Positions 35,222 to 42,348 of a DNA stretch of 64,000 nucleotides are shown here, in pieces. The DNA is taken from assembly GCF_026391055.1 (NCBI RefSeq), contig NZ_JAPLET010000017.1, forward strand, positions 124,001-188,000. The letters are read 5' to 3'. Position numbers and translations under genes: made by a program. The notes under the pieces were generated by a model. The model saw only the letters and a list, made by a program, of their open reading frames with translations. It searched no databases and was not told where the DNA came from. This DNA comes from Spirosoma sp. (GTDB lineage: Bacteria; Bacteroidota; Bacteroidia; Cytophagales; Spirosomataceae). Position 1 is the first letter of the stretch, and every line of letters begins with the position of its first letter.

Positions 35222-36634
35222 TTACAGCAACGTTTTTGGGCAAACGTAATTGGTTAGCGGCAGTCGGTTAGTTTGCTTAAGGGCCGTCAGGCCACCAGTT
35301 ACATCGACCAGGTTTGTAAATCCCCGCGCGTTGAGGATAGAGATGGCAATCATAGACCGATAACCGCCTGCGCAATGCACATAGTAGGTTTTGTGTTTAT
35401 CGATACGAGCCATATTTTCATTTATAAAATCCAGAGGCAGGTTCTCGACGCCAATAATATGCTCTGAATCATACTCGCTTTTTCGGCGAACGTCCAGTAC
35501 GGGTAAGTTAGGGGTCTGCTCAAACAGATTGGCAAAGGCTTCGGCCGAGATCGACCGGATCGCGTCAACCTCCCGGCCATCTGCTTGCCAGGCATCGAAG
35601 CCACCGTTTAGATACCCAATGCAATTATCATACCCTACGCGCGCCAATCGCAGTACGGCTTCCTCCGTTTTGTCTTTGGGTACTACCAGTAAGATGGGCT
35701 GTTTCAGATCGGGGATGAGTGTGCCTACCCAACCGGCAAACTGACCCTCCAAACCAATGTTTATAGCATTTGGAATAAACCCTTTTGCAAAGACTGACGC
35801 TTCACGAACATCCAGAATCAGTGCATTCGTTGCGTTGGCTGCGGCCTCGAAGGCGGCTGGCGACAGCGCCAGTGTGCCCTGCTGCATAACCGCATCAAGG
35901 CTGTTATATCCCATTTTATTCATTACCGCGTTTTTGGGGAAATACTGCGGAGGAGGCACAAGTCCGTTTGTCACTTCCTTAACGAAAGCTTCTTTACTTT
36001 GAGCCCGTAAGGCGTAGTTAAACCGCTTCTGATTACCGAGCGTGTCGGTTGTCTCTTTGCTCATGTTCTTGCCACAGGCCGAACCGGCACCATGACCGGG
36101 ATAAACAATCACATCGTCGGGCAGCGTCATGATTTTCGTGTGGAGGCTGTCGTAAAGATACCCCGCTAAATCATCGCGGGTAAGATCGGTTTTGACCGCC
36201 AGATCCGGGCGTCCCACATCGCCAATAAACAGCGTATCGCCCGTAAAAATTGCTATTTCTTTACCTGCATCATTGAGCAGTAAAAACGTTGATGACTCCA
36301 GCGTATGCCCAGGGGTGTGCAGCACCCGAATTTTCACCTCTCCAACCCTGAACTCCTCTCCATCTTTGGCTACACAGGCTTTGTAACCGGGCTGAGCTGT
36401 CGGGCCAAACACGATGGAAGCCCCGGTTTTAGCTGCTAAATCCAGATGACCCGATACAAAGTCGGCGTGAAAATGGGTTTCGAAAATGTATTTAATGACA
36501 GCCCCATCTGCCCTAGCCCGGTCGAGGTAAGGTTTTGTTTCGCGCAACGGATCAATGATGGCCACTTCACCTGCTGATTCAATATAATAGGCGGCCTCGG
36601 CCAAACAGCCGGTATACATCTGTTCTATAGTCAT
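35222..36634 (-). CDS. MBL-fold persulfide dioxygenase-like hydrolase fused to two rhodanese domains
   Basis: About 470 residues. The N-terminal ETHE1/glyoxalase II-type metallo-beta-lactamase domain has THFHADFVSGH, HTPGHTLES and FTGDTLFIGDVGRPDL as metal ligands. A first rhodanese domain (~260-360; LILDVREASVF) lacks an active-site Cys. The second (~365-460) has the active Cys in VHCAGGYRS. Known function of such fusions: oxidation of glutathione persulfide to sulfite plus sulfur transfer in sulfide detoxification. It sits beside a TauE-like exporter and a Crp/Fnr regulator, with a shared operator upstream. I use the ATG at 36634. Confidence 0.92.
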   Translation of the reverse strand: MTIEQMYTGCLAEAAYYIESAGEVAIIDPLRETKPYLDRARADGAVIKYIFETHFHADFVSGHLDLAAKTGASIVFGPTAQPGYKACVAKDGEEFRVGEVKIRVLHTPGHTLESSTFLLLNDAGKEIAIFTGDTLFIGDVGRPDLAVKTDLTRDDLAGYLYDSLHTKIMTLPDDVIVYPGHGAGSACGKNMSKETTDTLGNQKRFNYALRAQSKEAFVKEVTNGLVPPPQYFPKNAVMNKMGYNSLDAVMQQGTLALSPAAFEAAANATNALILDVREASVFAKGFIPNAINIGLEGQFAGWVGTLIPDLKQPILLVVPKDKTEEAVLRLARVGYDNCIGYLNGGFDAWQADGREVDAIRSISAEAFANLFEQTPNLPVLDVRRKSEYDSEHIIGVENLPLDFINENMARIDKHKTYYVHCAGGYRSMIAISILNARGFTNLVDVTGGLTALKQTNRLPLTNYVCPKTLL

Positions 36635-36691
36635 GACGTTTCGATACTTAAATTGATGCGTCAAAATTGGTCGTCAGACAGGCATCGTTCC

Positions 36692-36706
36692 GTGATATTT
36701 GTTACA
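36692..36706. promoter_or_regulatory. Crp/Fnr-type box upstream of the MBL-rhodanese gene
   Basis: GTGATATTTGTTACA, embedded in TTCCGTG...CAG, lies about 58 bp before the ATG at 36634. It matches GTGAnAnnnGTnACA found before the DUF2892 and TauE genes in this cluster. Confidence 0.65.
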
Positions 36707-36781
36707 CAGGCTACCTGATTTGTATCAGATTTTTAAGGTCTGGCTGTCGAGCCTGTAGTCAACACCATCAGGGGCGCAAAG

Positions 36782-36808
36782 AAAAACGCTACGGGTTTGG
36801 CGTAGCGT
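36782..36808 (-). terminator. Terminator after the DUF2892 gene
   Basis: Stem ACGCTACG/CGTAGCGT (36786-36793 with 36801-36808) around a 7-nt loop. On the minus strand it is followed by TTTTTC, giving a rho-independent terminator about 110 bp after the DUF2892 stop codon. Confidence 0.7.
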
Positions 36809-36917
36809 CTACTTGAACGGTTAAGTTTATACGGATGTTTTTTGCAACCAGCCCAATCAACGTGATAGGTTATCTTGTATCGACAGGATGGCCTGCTTCT
36901 TTGCAGCATTCACAAAC

Positions 36918-37133
36918 TCAGCTTATGCGTTTTTTTACTTGGTTCGTTCGAATACCGAAAGGTAAATAAAGCGGACAGGTGCTAACCAGACTGGTCAGGA
37001 TAAATACACCAGCCAGCACCAGACTGACAACACCCCAAACTCCGGTAACAATACCGTTAGCGTATAACACAATCAGGACTATTGCCACAACAATCCGAAT
37101 AGTCCGGTCAAGAGAACCCATGTTCTTTTTCAT
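36918..37133 (-). CDS. DUF2892 (YgaP-type) inner-membrane protein
   Basis: 71 residues with two hydrophobic helices. MKKNMGSLDRTIRIVVAIVL is the family start, and the Cys-Pro in TSLVSTCPLYLPFGI is the typical C-terminal signature. Such proteins are often fused or adjacent to rhodaneses (as in YgaP) and are thought to act in sulfur transfer or export at the membrane. It lies between the rhodanese and exporter genes and shares their upstream box. Confidence 0.9.
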   Translation of the reverse strand: MKKNMGSLDRTIRIVVAIVLIVLYANGIVTGVWGVVSLVLAGVFILTSLVSTCPLYLPFGIRTNQVKKRIS

Positions 37134-37179
37134 ATCAGTGTTTTTCTGACGAAGGAACCACTCCGCCCATCCCTATTCA

Positions 37180-37194
37180 GTGATAAAAGTCACA
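37180..37194. promoter_or_regulatory. Crp/Fnr-type box upstream of the DUF2892 gene
   Basis: GTGATAAAAGTCACA, with GTGA/TCAC dyad symmetry, lies about 47 bp before the ATG at 37133. It is the most symmetric of the three boxes in the sulfur cluster. Confidence 0.65.
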
Positions 37195-37247
37195 TAGTAG
37201 CCTGACAGCAAGGACATTTATTAAACTCCTTTAAACTAGTCGATTAA

Positions 37248-38051
37248 CTAGAAAACCGTTTCTCTGGCGATAATATAAATGCCCATAATCAGCACAAAAT
37301 ACCCAAAGCCCTTTTTGAGATTCTGACTCGGAATAAACCGCGTCAGGAAGGAGCCCGCCATAATTCCGATCACAGAAAGCGTTGTAAACTTGATCAGGAA
37401 GGGCCAGTCGATGTACAGGTTGGTGGTACTGCCCCAAAAACCAATCAGGGTATTGGCAGCAATGATGAGCAGTGATGTGCCCACGGCCATTTTCATGGGC
37501 AGACGAACCATAAGCACCAGAGCCGGGATAATCAGAAAACCGCCCCCTGCTCCAACCAGGCCGGTCAGTATGCCTACCAGAACACCATCCAGGGCGATCA
37601 GCAGGAGATTGCCGTGTAACTTTCCACCGGGGTGATGAACCTTGGGCGTTTTATTGCGAATCATGCTCATGGATGCCATTAACATAGTTAAGGCAAAGAA
37701 AATCATGATGGCCACGCCCTTGCTGAGCACGAACGTCTGGATCGAAAAAAAGGGATCGGGAATGTTGGGCAATAGATAGCTCCGGGACAGGTAAACGCCG
37801 AGGAACGAGGGTACCGAAAAGATCAAAGCTGCTCTGTAATTAATCTGGTGTTGCCGCATGTAATTAACGCACCCAACTAGTGAGGTGGTCCCAACAACGA
37901 ATAGCGAATAAGTAGTGGACAGAAGTGGATTGACGCCCAGCAGATAGACCAGAACGGGCACTGTCAGGATGCTTCCCCCTCCGCCAATCAAACCCAGACT
38001 AACGCCGATAAGCATAGAAGCAGCAAAGCCGGCGAACTGTAATGGTGTCAT
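37248..38051 (-). CDS. TauE/SafE-family sulfite exporter
   Basis: About 267 residues with seven or eight predicted transmembrane helices. The N-terminal repeat signature GVSLGLIGGGGSILTVPVLVYLLG and its second copy GILTGLVGAGGGFLIIPALV are diagnostic of the TauE/SafE anion-export family. Next to a persulfide dioxygenase, export of sulfite or thiosulfate is the likely role. The ATG at 38051 is preferred since the longer frame would add a polar segment before helix 1. Confidence 0.92.
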   Translation of the reverse strand: MTPLQFAGFAASMLIGVSLGLIGGGGSILTVPVLVYLLGVNPLLSTTYSLFVVGTTSLVGCVNYMRQHQINYRAALIFSVPSFLGVYLSRSYLLPNIPDPFFSIQTFVLSKGVAIMIFFALTMLMASMSMIRNKTPKVHHPGGKLHGNLLLIALDGVLVGILTGLVGAGGGFLIIPALVLMVRLPMKMAVGTSLLIIAANTLIGFWGSTTNLYIDWPFLIKFTTLSVIGIMAGSFLTRFIPSQNLKKGFGYFVLIMGIYIIARETVF

Positions 38052-38097
38052 AATGCTTATTTTTAAGCGAAATACGATCATACCACTCCAGGATTCC

Positions 38098-38112
38098 GTG
38101 ACAATTGTTACA
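38098..38112. promoter_or_regulatory. Crp/Fnr-type box upstream of the TauE gene
   Basis: GTGACAATTGTTACA lies about 47 bp before the ATG at 38051, inside TTCCGTGACAATTGTTACAG, and shares the TTCCGTGA...TTGTTACA frame with the box before the rhodanese gene. Confidence 0.65.
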
Positions 38113-38220
38113 GAGCCGTTGCTTAAACACTATTGGGTGACCGATTACTTCATTATCGGTTGGCGAAAATCTCAACCAACCATCAAACAACGCGTAGCGG
38201 TCGCGACGGCTAGCCAGCGC

Positions 38221-38859
38221 TTAAGCCAGCATAGTTATTTTATGCCGCATGAGCTGAATATGGCCGTCCTTTTCCAGTTGCTTCAGTAATCGGGAGATTA
38301 CCTCGCGTGAGGTGGCCAGGTCACGGGCAATTTCTTCGTGTGTAATATTCAGCACAGTACACTGACAACTCGCTACTTTCTTATGAAGGTAGGTCAACAG
38401 GCGCTCATCGAGTTTATGGAAAATCACTTCGTCGATGGTCATCAGTAAGTTATCAAACCGTTTTTGATACGTTTGAAACACAAACTGTTTCCAGGTAGAA
38501 TACCGGCAAAGCCATTCGTCCACTTTCTCCACCGGAATAGCGATCAGTTCAGTTTCTTCTTCTACCACAGCCGTGATTTCGCTCCGTTTACTACCCAGAC
38601 AACAGGTTAGAGACATCGCGCAGGCATCCTGCCCACCTAGGTAGTAGAGTAGTGCCTCCCGGCCTTCCTGATCGGGACGCATAATTTTAACTGACCCCCG
38701 AATAATGAAAGGAACAGAACGGATATACTCACCGGGTCGAATCAGGTAAGAACCAACAGGAACCCGCTTGAACTGACCCACCTCGGCCAACTCCTTAAGC
38801 AGCGAATACTCGAACCGGCCATTAAGCATCTCCTGTAAATTGTCAGTCGTTAATTTCAT
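38221..38859 (-). CDS. Crp/Fnr-family transcriptional regulator of the sulfur cluster
   Basis: 212 residues. The N-terminal cyclic-nucleotide-binding-like beta roll (residues ~20-130, VGSYLIRPGEYIRSVPFIIRG) contains a Cys-rich stretch CAMSLTCCLGSKRSE at about 90-105 that could sense redox, persulfide or an Fe-S cluster. The C-terminal winged helix has the recognition region THEEIARDLATSREVISRLL. A location next to three genes with a common Crp-like box suggests local control. The signal is inferred, not shown. Confidence 0.88.
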   Translation of the reverse strand: MKLTTDNLQEMLNGRFEYSLLKELAEVGQFKRVPVGSYLIRPGEYIRSVPFIIRGSVKIMRPDQEGREALLYYLGGQDACAMSLTCCLGSKRSEITAVVEEETELIAIPVEKVDEWLCRYSTWKQFVFQTYQKRFDNLLMTIDEVIFHKLDERLLTYLHKKVASCQCTVLNITHEEIARDLATSREVISRLLKQLEKDGHIQLMRHKITMLA

Positions 38860-39549
38860 AGTTTATCCGGCAGGTATGTACAAGGTTTAGCTAAAACACC
38901 GCATTACCCGTACAAGTTGCTAACCTGAAATCAACCCATACGGCACGTTGTCGGGAAGTAGCTGTCAATAAAAACGAAAGGCCAGCGGGTCAGCATATTG
39001 TCATCACATACCGACTCGCATCTTCTCCGGAGTTATTCGTTCATCGAGACTTTGCCCCATCAATTACAACTGACCACATAGTACCAACCAGTGATCAGCT
39101 TTCCTCTAAACATCACCCCAAAGAATAGCGAACGCTGCTGGATGCATCAACGCCCAACCTCCTTGCGATGCAGGCCAAGTTGTCGTTTGTTTCTCCCCTC
39201 GTTGAAAAGAATAAAATCCAGGAGTTTATGTGCTAACACTACGGAGGCTTCAGCCCGGTTATCGATGGGGTTGTACAGCCCCATCACCCGTTCGGCCCGT
39301 CGGCTCCGGCTATCGCTCTGACTAGACCGCTGTTGGTTGGCTGGAATTAGGACGAATACACTTTTTTGCCTGAGAGCGCAAAGACGCCGAAATCGCCAGT
39401 CTGTTTAAAAAGCTGGAATTCCAGTTTAGCGCGGATACTACTATATGAAAAAACATGCTGACGCTGTAACCCCGGGAGAAACGTAAGGAGGTACTTACCA
39501 TAACCAGTCTCACAAAAGAAGAACAGCGTGACAGAGAATCGATGAGCTT
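38860..39549. other. Gene-poor junction region with possible coding remnants
   Basis: About 690 bp between the Crp/Fnr gene and the element end. Two stretches look like decayed coding sequence: a minus-strand frame of ~70 codons ending in a stop near 39165 that contains VMGLYNPIDNRAEASVVLA, and a short plus-strand frame ERKDAEIASLFKKLEF near 39370-39440. Neither has a start codon or a recognisable family. I take them as remnants, not genes. Confidence 0.3.
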
Positions 39550-39590
39550 ATTAACAAAAAAACCGCTGATAACCAGCGGTTTTTTTGTTA
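39550..39590 (-). terminator. Displaced tRNA-Leu terminator at the element's left end
   Basis: Perfect 18-bp stem (TTAACAAAAAAACCGCTG at 39550-39567 with 39573-39590) with T-runs on both strands, adjacent to the left copy of the 24-bp repeat. On the minus strand it would follow a tRNA-Leu 3' end directly, so before integration it was probably that tRNA's terminator. Confidence 0.75.
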
Positions 39591-39591
39591 A

Positions 39592-39615
39592 TGTACCAGG
39601 AGCGGGAGTCGAACC
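39592..39615. repeat. Left attachment-site repeat (attL), tRNA-Leu 3' fragment
   Basis: 24 bp starting GTACCAGGAGCGGGAGTCGA, identical to 55214-55237, where it forms the T-arm and acceptor end of tRNA-Leu. Identity stops at the next base on each side. Only the tRNA end is present here, as expected for an attachment site. Confidence 0.92.
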
Positions 39616-39743
39616 CAATTAATTCATCAATTACCAATGTGATATATATAAGTATAAAAAATGGCATTTCTTAACAGCTAGTGCGCTTTTGGTTAGTCTA
39701 ACGATTTAAGATGAAATGAGTAAGATTAAGACAAATTAAGCCA

Positions 39744-39787
39744 TTCCGTACACAATTCCGTATACTATCATATATTTGTGTACGGAA
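39744..39787. promoter_or_regulatory. Inverted repeat upstream of the integrase (arm site or operator)
   Basis: TTCCGTACACAA (39744-39755) and its exact reverse complement (39776-39787) flank a further ATTCCGTATAC half-site, ending 14 bp before the integrase ATG at 39802. Related words occur at 49150 (CCATTCCATACACATT), near 51350 (CCATACACAAAGCCGTACAC) and near the right end (GATCCGTATACGC at 55148). The set looks like integrase arm-binding sites or an autoregulatory operator. Confidence 0.5.
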
Positions 39788-39801
39788 AATAGACTTTGCA
39801 C

Positions 39802-41103
39802 ATGGCTAGAACTTCAGATTCACCCGTTACCTATCTACTTCGTGATCCTAAATCAAAAAAGCCTACTCCTATAAATTGCATCGTTCGATTTAATAACCAA
39901 CGGATTAATGTTGGAACAGGATTTAAAGTAATGCCTACTCACTGGAATATTAAATCTAGCCGAGTAAAGAACGTTGTTGATGCCACCGAAAAAGACGCCA
40001 TAAATGCTTTCCTTGACAACCTAGAAGATGCTGTTAAAGCAATCATATCTGAATTGCGTTCTACCCGCGAACTAACTGTTGAGGTAGTTAGAGCTAGAAT
40101 AGATTCTTATCTGAAGCCAGCCCCTAAGCCCAAAGAGCCAACCGAACCAGCCTTATTTACATTTATCGCTGATTTCATTGAACGCGCTCCAAAACGTATA
40201 AATCGAGATACAGGCAAGAATATTGAGTATCGTACCATTCAGCGGTATAAAACCGCGTTTAACGGCTTAAAAGCTTTTGCAGCTACTTATAGGCGAAAGA
40301 TCGACTTCGATACAATCGACTTAGATTTCTACGAAGATTTTACTACCTGGCTAACCTTTACAAAAGGATACGCGGTAAACAACGTAGGCACCTACATTCA
40401 AATGCTTAAAATTTTTCTTAATGAAGCATCTGCAAAGGGCATTACGGTAAAGCAAGATTACAGAAGCCGAGGCTTTAAGGTTGTTAGCGAAAATGCTGAT
40501 GCGATTTACCTAAGTGAATTAGAACTGAAGCGCTTACAAGATTTGGACCTCAGCAAAACGGAGCGATTAGAGCGTGTTAGAGACCTTTTCTTAGTCGGGT
40601 GTTACACTGGCCTTCGCTTTTCAGATTTAACTAACCTACGGCCAGAATACATCAAAGACGGGTTAATTCGTATAGAGCAGCAAAAGACCTCTGACAAAGT
40701 TGTCATTCCCTGCCATGAAATAGTAACAGTCTTGTTAAAGAAGTACAACGGATCATTACCCCGTAGTATCTCTAACCAGAAAATGAATGACTATTTGAAG
40801 GAAGTATGCCAGTTAGCCGAGATTAACAGTATTGAGAGTAAAGCACAGACAAAAGGGGGAAAGAGAGTAACTAGGACATTTGAGAAATGGCAGATGGTTA
40901 GTACCCATACAGCCCGTAGGTCATTTGCTACTAATATGTATTTGCTGGGTATACCAGCTTTAACAATTATGCAAATAACAGGCCATAGGACAGAAAAAGC
41001 GTTCATGCGATATATCAAACTTGACCGAGAACAACACGCTAAAGTAATGGCCTTACACTGGCAGAAGCAAATACAGGGTACACCCTTTACAATAGCAAAC
41101 TAA
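39802..41103 (+). CDS. int: Tyrosine recombinase / integrase
   Basis: About 433 residues of the Bacteroidota phage/ICE integrase type. It has an N-terminal arm-binding domain (to ~110), a SAM-like core-binding domain (~118-215) and a catalytic domain. Catalytic residues visible: Arg272 (TGLRFSDL), His369-x-x-Arg372 (HTARRSF), His395 (ITGHRTEKAF) and nucleophile Tyr404 (MRYIKL). It starts about 190 bp inside the left att repeat, as expected for the enzyme that integrated this element into tRNA-Leu. Start ATG at 39802, preceded by a probable operator. Confidence 0.95.
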   Translation: MARTSDSPVTYLLRDPKSKKPTPINCIVRFNNQRINVGTGFKVMPTHWNIKSSRVKNVVDATEKDAINAFLDNLEDAVKAIISELRSTRELTVEVVRARIDSYLKPAPKPKEPTEPALFTFIADFIERAPKRINRDTGKNIEYRTIQRYKTAFNGLKAFAATYRRKIDFDTIDLDFYEDFTTWLTFTKGYAVNNVGTYIQMLKIFLNEASAKGITVKQDYRSRGFKVVSENADAIYLSELELKRLQDLDLSKTERLERVRDLFLVGCYTGLRFSDLTNLRPEYIKDGLIRIEQQKTSDKVVIPCHEIVTVLLKKYNGSLPRSISNQKMNDYLKEVCQLAEINSIESKAQTKGGKRVTRTFEKWQMVSTHTARRSFATNMYLLGIPALTIMQITGHRTEKAFMRYIKLDREQHAKVMALHWQKQIQGTPFTIAN

Positions 41104-41107
41104 AACT

Positions 41108-41965
41108 ATGTGGACCGATAACTACCAGCCTGGTCAATGGCTTACTGACGCTGATTTACTCGAAATAGCTGATAGCCTTTTGTTTGAGATTAGATTGAAT
41201 GAGCGTTTAGAGTTCATCTACAATACGCATGTTCAGGTAAATGGAATTAGAATATTTGACGCTTTCATTGTCCGTTTTGAACAGATAAAACGAGAGCTAG
41301 ATAAGCCTTTGAAAGAAGAGATGAAAGGCTGGAATGAGTATATAATAGGAGAAAAAGCGGAAGGTAGAATACCCGATTTAGAAGGTATCCCTACACTGGC
41401 CAAATTGCGAAAAGACCAAGGATATCCAACAGATACCCTTTTTCCTCAACACTGGCGAAAAATGACCCATATATCATGGGACTATGTAGAGGCTATACGC
41501 TCCACGGCAAGCAGTTTTAAGGAACTAAAAGAACTCAAGAACTCAATAACTGATTTGCGAAGGAGTATTGAGAATAACAAAGCAGAAGATCCGAATAATA
41601 ACCCCGAACTTACAGAAGATGAAACGAAAGCTCAATACAAGTCTTTTACAGACCTGTTTATCAATTCCTCAGATATTAATTGTTGCATACAGGCATTGCG
41701 AAATTATCGACCGGAGAAACCCGTATTAGGAGAGGGCTTGTCTTGGACTGCCAGCATAAAGGATAAAGGTGTAATTGTAGCGTGGATTGAGCGTATGGAA
41801 ACAATGAACCCCAAAAAAATAAAACGACTTTCAAATCGAAAGAAATTAGTAAAGCTCCTGAATGCTTATTTTGAAAATCTTGAAATGGGTAAAGATGCCA
41901 GTGTTTTTAATAAGGTTGTAGACAAATCGTTGAAGGATGCCTTTAAAGCACTAATACCAAAATAA
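41108..41965 (+). CDS. Unknown element protein, helical
   Basis: 285 residues beginning 4 bp after the integrase stop, so cotranscribed with it. The N-terminal half is helical and acidic/basic mixed. The C-terminal ~90 residues have the pattern ...INCCIQALRNYRP...VIVAWIERMETMNPKKIKRL...LVKLLNAYFENLEMGK, which I recognise only as typical of uncharacterised proteins next to integrases and primases in Bacteroidota mobile elements. No catalytic motif. A role in element replication or excision is possible but only by position. Confidence 0.75.
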   Translation: MWTDNYQPGQWLTDADLLEIADSLLFEIRLNERLEFIYNTHVQVNGIRIFDAFIVRFEQIKRELDKPLKEEMKGWNEYIIGEKAEGRIPDLEGIPTLAKLRKDQGYPTDTLFPQHWRKMTHISWDYVEAIRSTASSFKELKELKNSITDLRRSIENNKAEDPNNNPELTEDETKAQYKSFTDLFINSSDINCCIQALRNYRPEKPVLGEGLSWTASIKDKGVIVAWIERMETMNPKKIKRLSNRKKLVKLLNAYFENLEMGKDASVFNKVVDKSLKDAFKALIPK

Positions 41966-41973
41966 TGCGAATC

Positions 41974-42005
41974 GTGCGAATGGTGCATCCTTATATCATT
42001 CGCAC
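41974..42005. promoter_or_regulatory. GCGAAT repeats / hairpin before the excisionase gene
   Basis: GTGCGAAT (41974-41981) pairs with ATTCGCAC (41998-42005), and an extra TGCGAAT lies just upstream (41966-41972). Three copies of GCGAAT in about 40 bp, 60-100 bp before the HTH gene start, suggest an operator or excisionase-binding site. Confidence 0.4.
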
Positions 42006-42063
42006 TTGTGAGTGTAACTGACCGACCAAATTGCACCATGTTAAATGCAAAACAACGCTAAAC

Positions 42064-42348
42064 ATGGAAATGGTATTAATGCCAGCCGATCAGTTACGGA
42101 CAATGATGATTGAAGCGGCAAGTATTGCCCTTCAATACAACACTCCAAAGGTTGCCCCTGCCACTGAAGCCGATGAATTACTTACTCCAAAAGAAACAGC
42201 CCAACTCCTGAAGGTATCTACCGTGACGGTTTGGGATTGGGAGAAACGAGGTATTCTAAATGCCCGACGTATTGGCAATCAGGTCCGCTATCTGCGTAGC
42301 GAGGTCATTGCCGCAGCCAGGCAAAAAAAAGGAGGTAAGGTTGCATGA
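42064..42348 (+). CDS. Excisionase-like helix-turn-helix protein
   Basis: 94 residues from ATG at 42064. A short N-terminal helix precedes a MerR-like winged HTH of the excisionase/HTH_17 family: LLTPKETAQLLKVSTVTVWDWEKRGILNARRIGNQVRYLRSEV. Proteins of this family in Bacteroidota elements bend DNA for excision and act as local regulators. The stop overlaps the next start (ATGA), so it is coupled to the primase gene. Confidence 0.88.
   Translation: MEMVLMPADQLRTMMIEAASIALQYNTPKVAPATEADELLTPKETAQLLKVSTVTVWDWEKRGILNARRIGNQVRYLRSEVIAAARQKKGGKVA

Noticed and set aside
39550..39590. Possible CRISPR-like or transposon terminal repeat at the left border
   Set aside because: It is a single perfect hairpin with T-runs on both sides, best explained as the old tRNA-Leu terminator; no array and no transposase.
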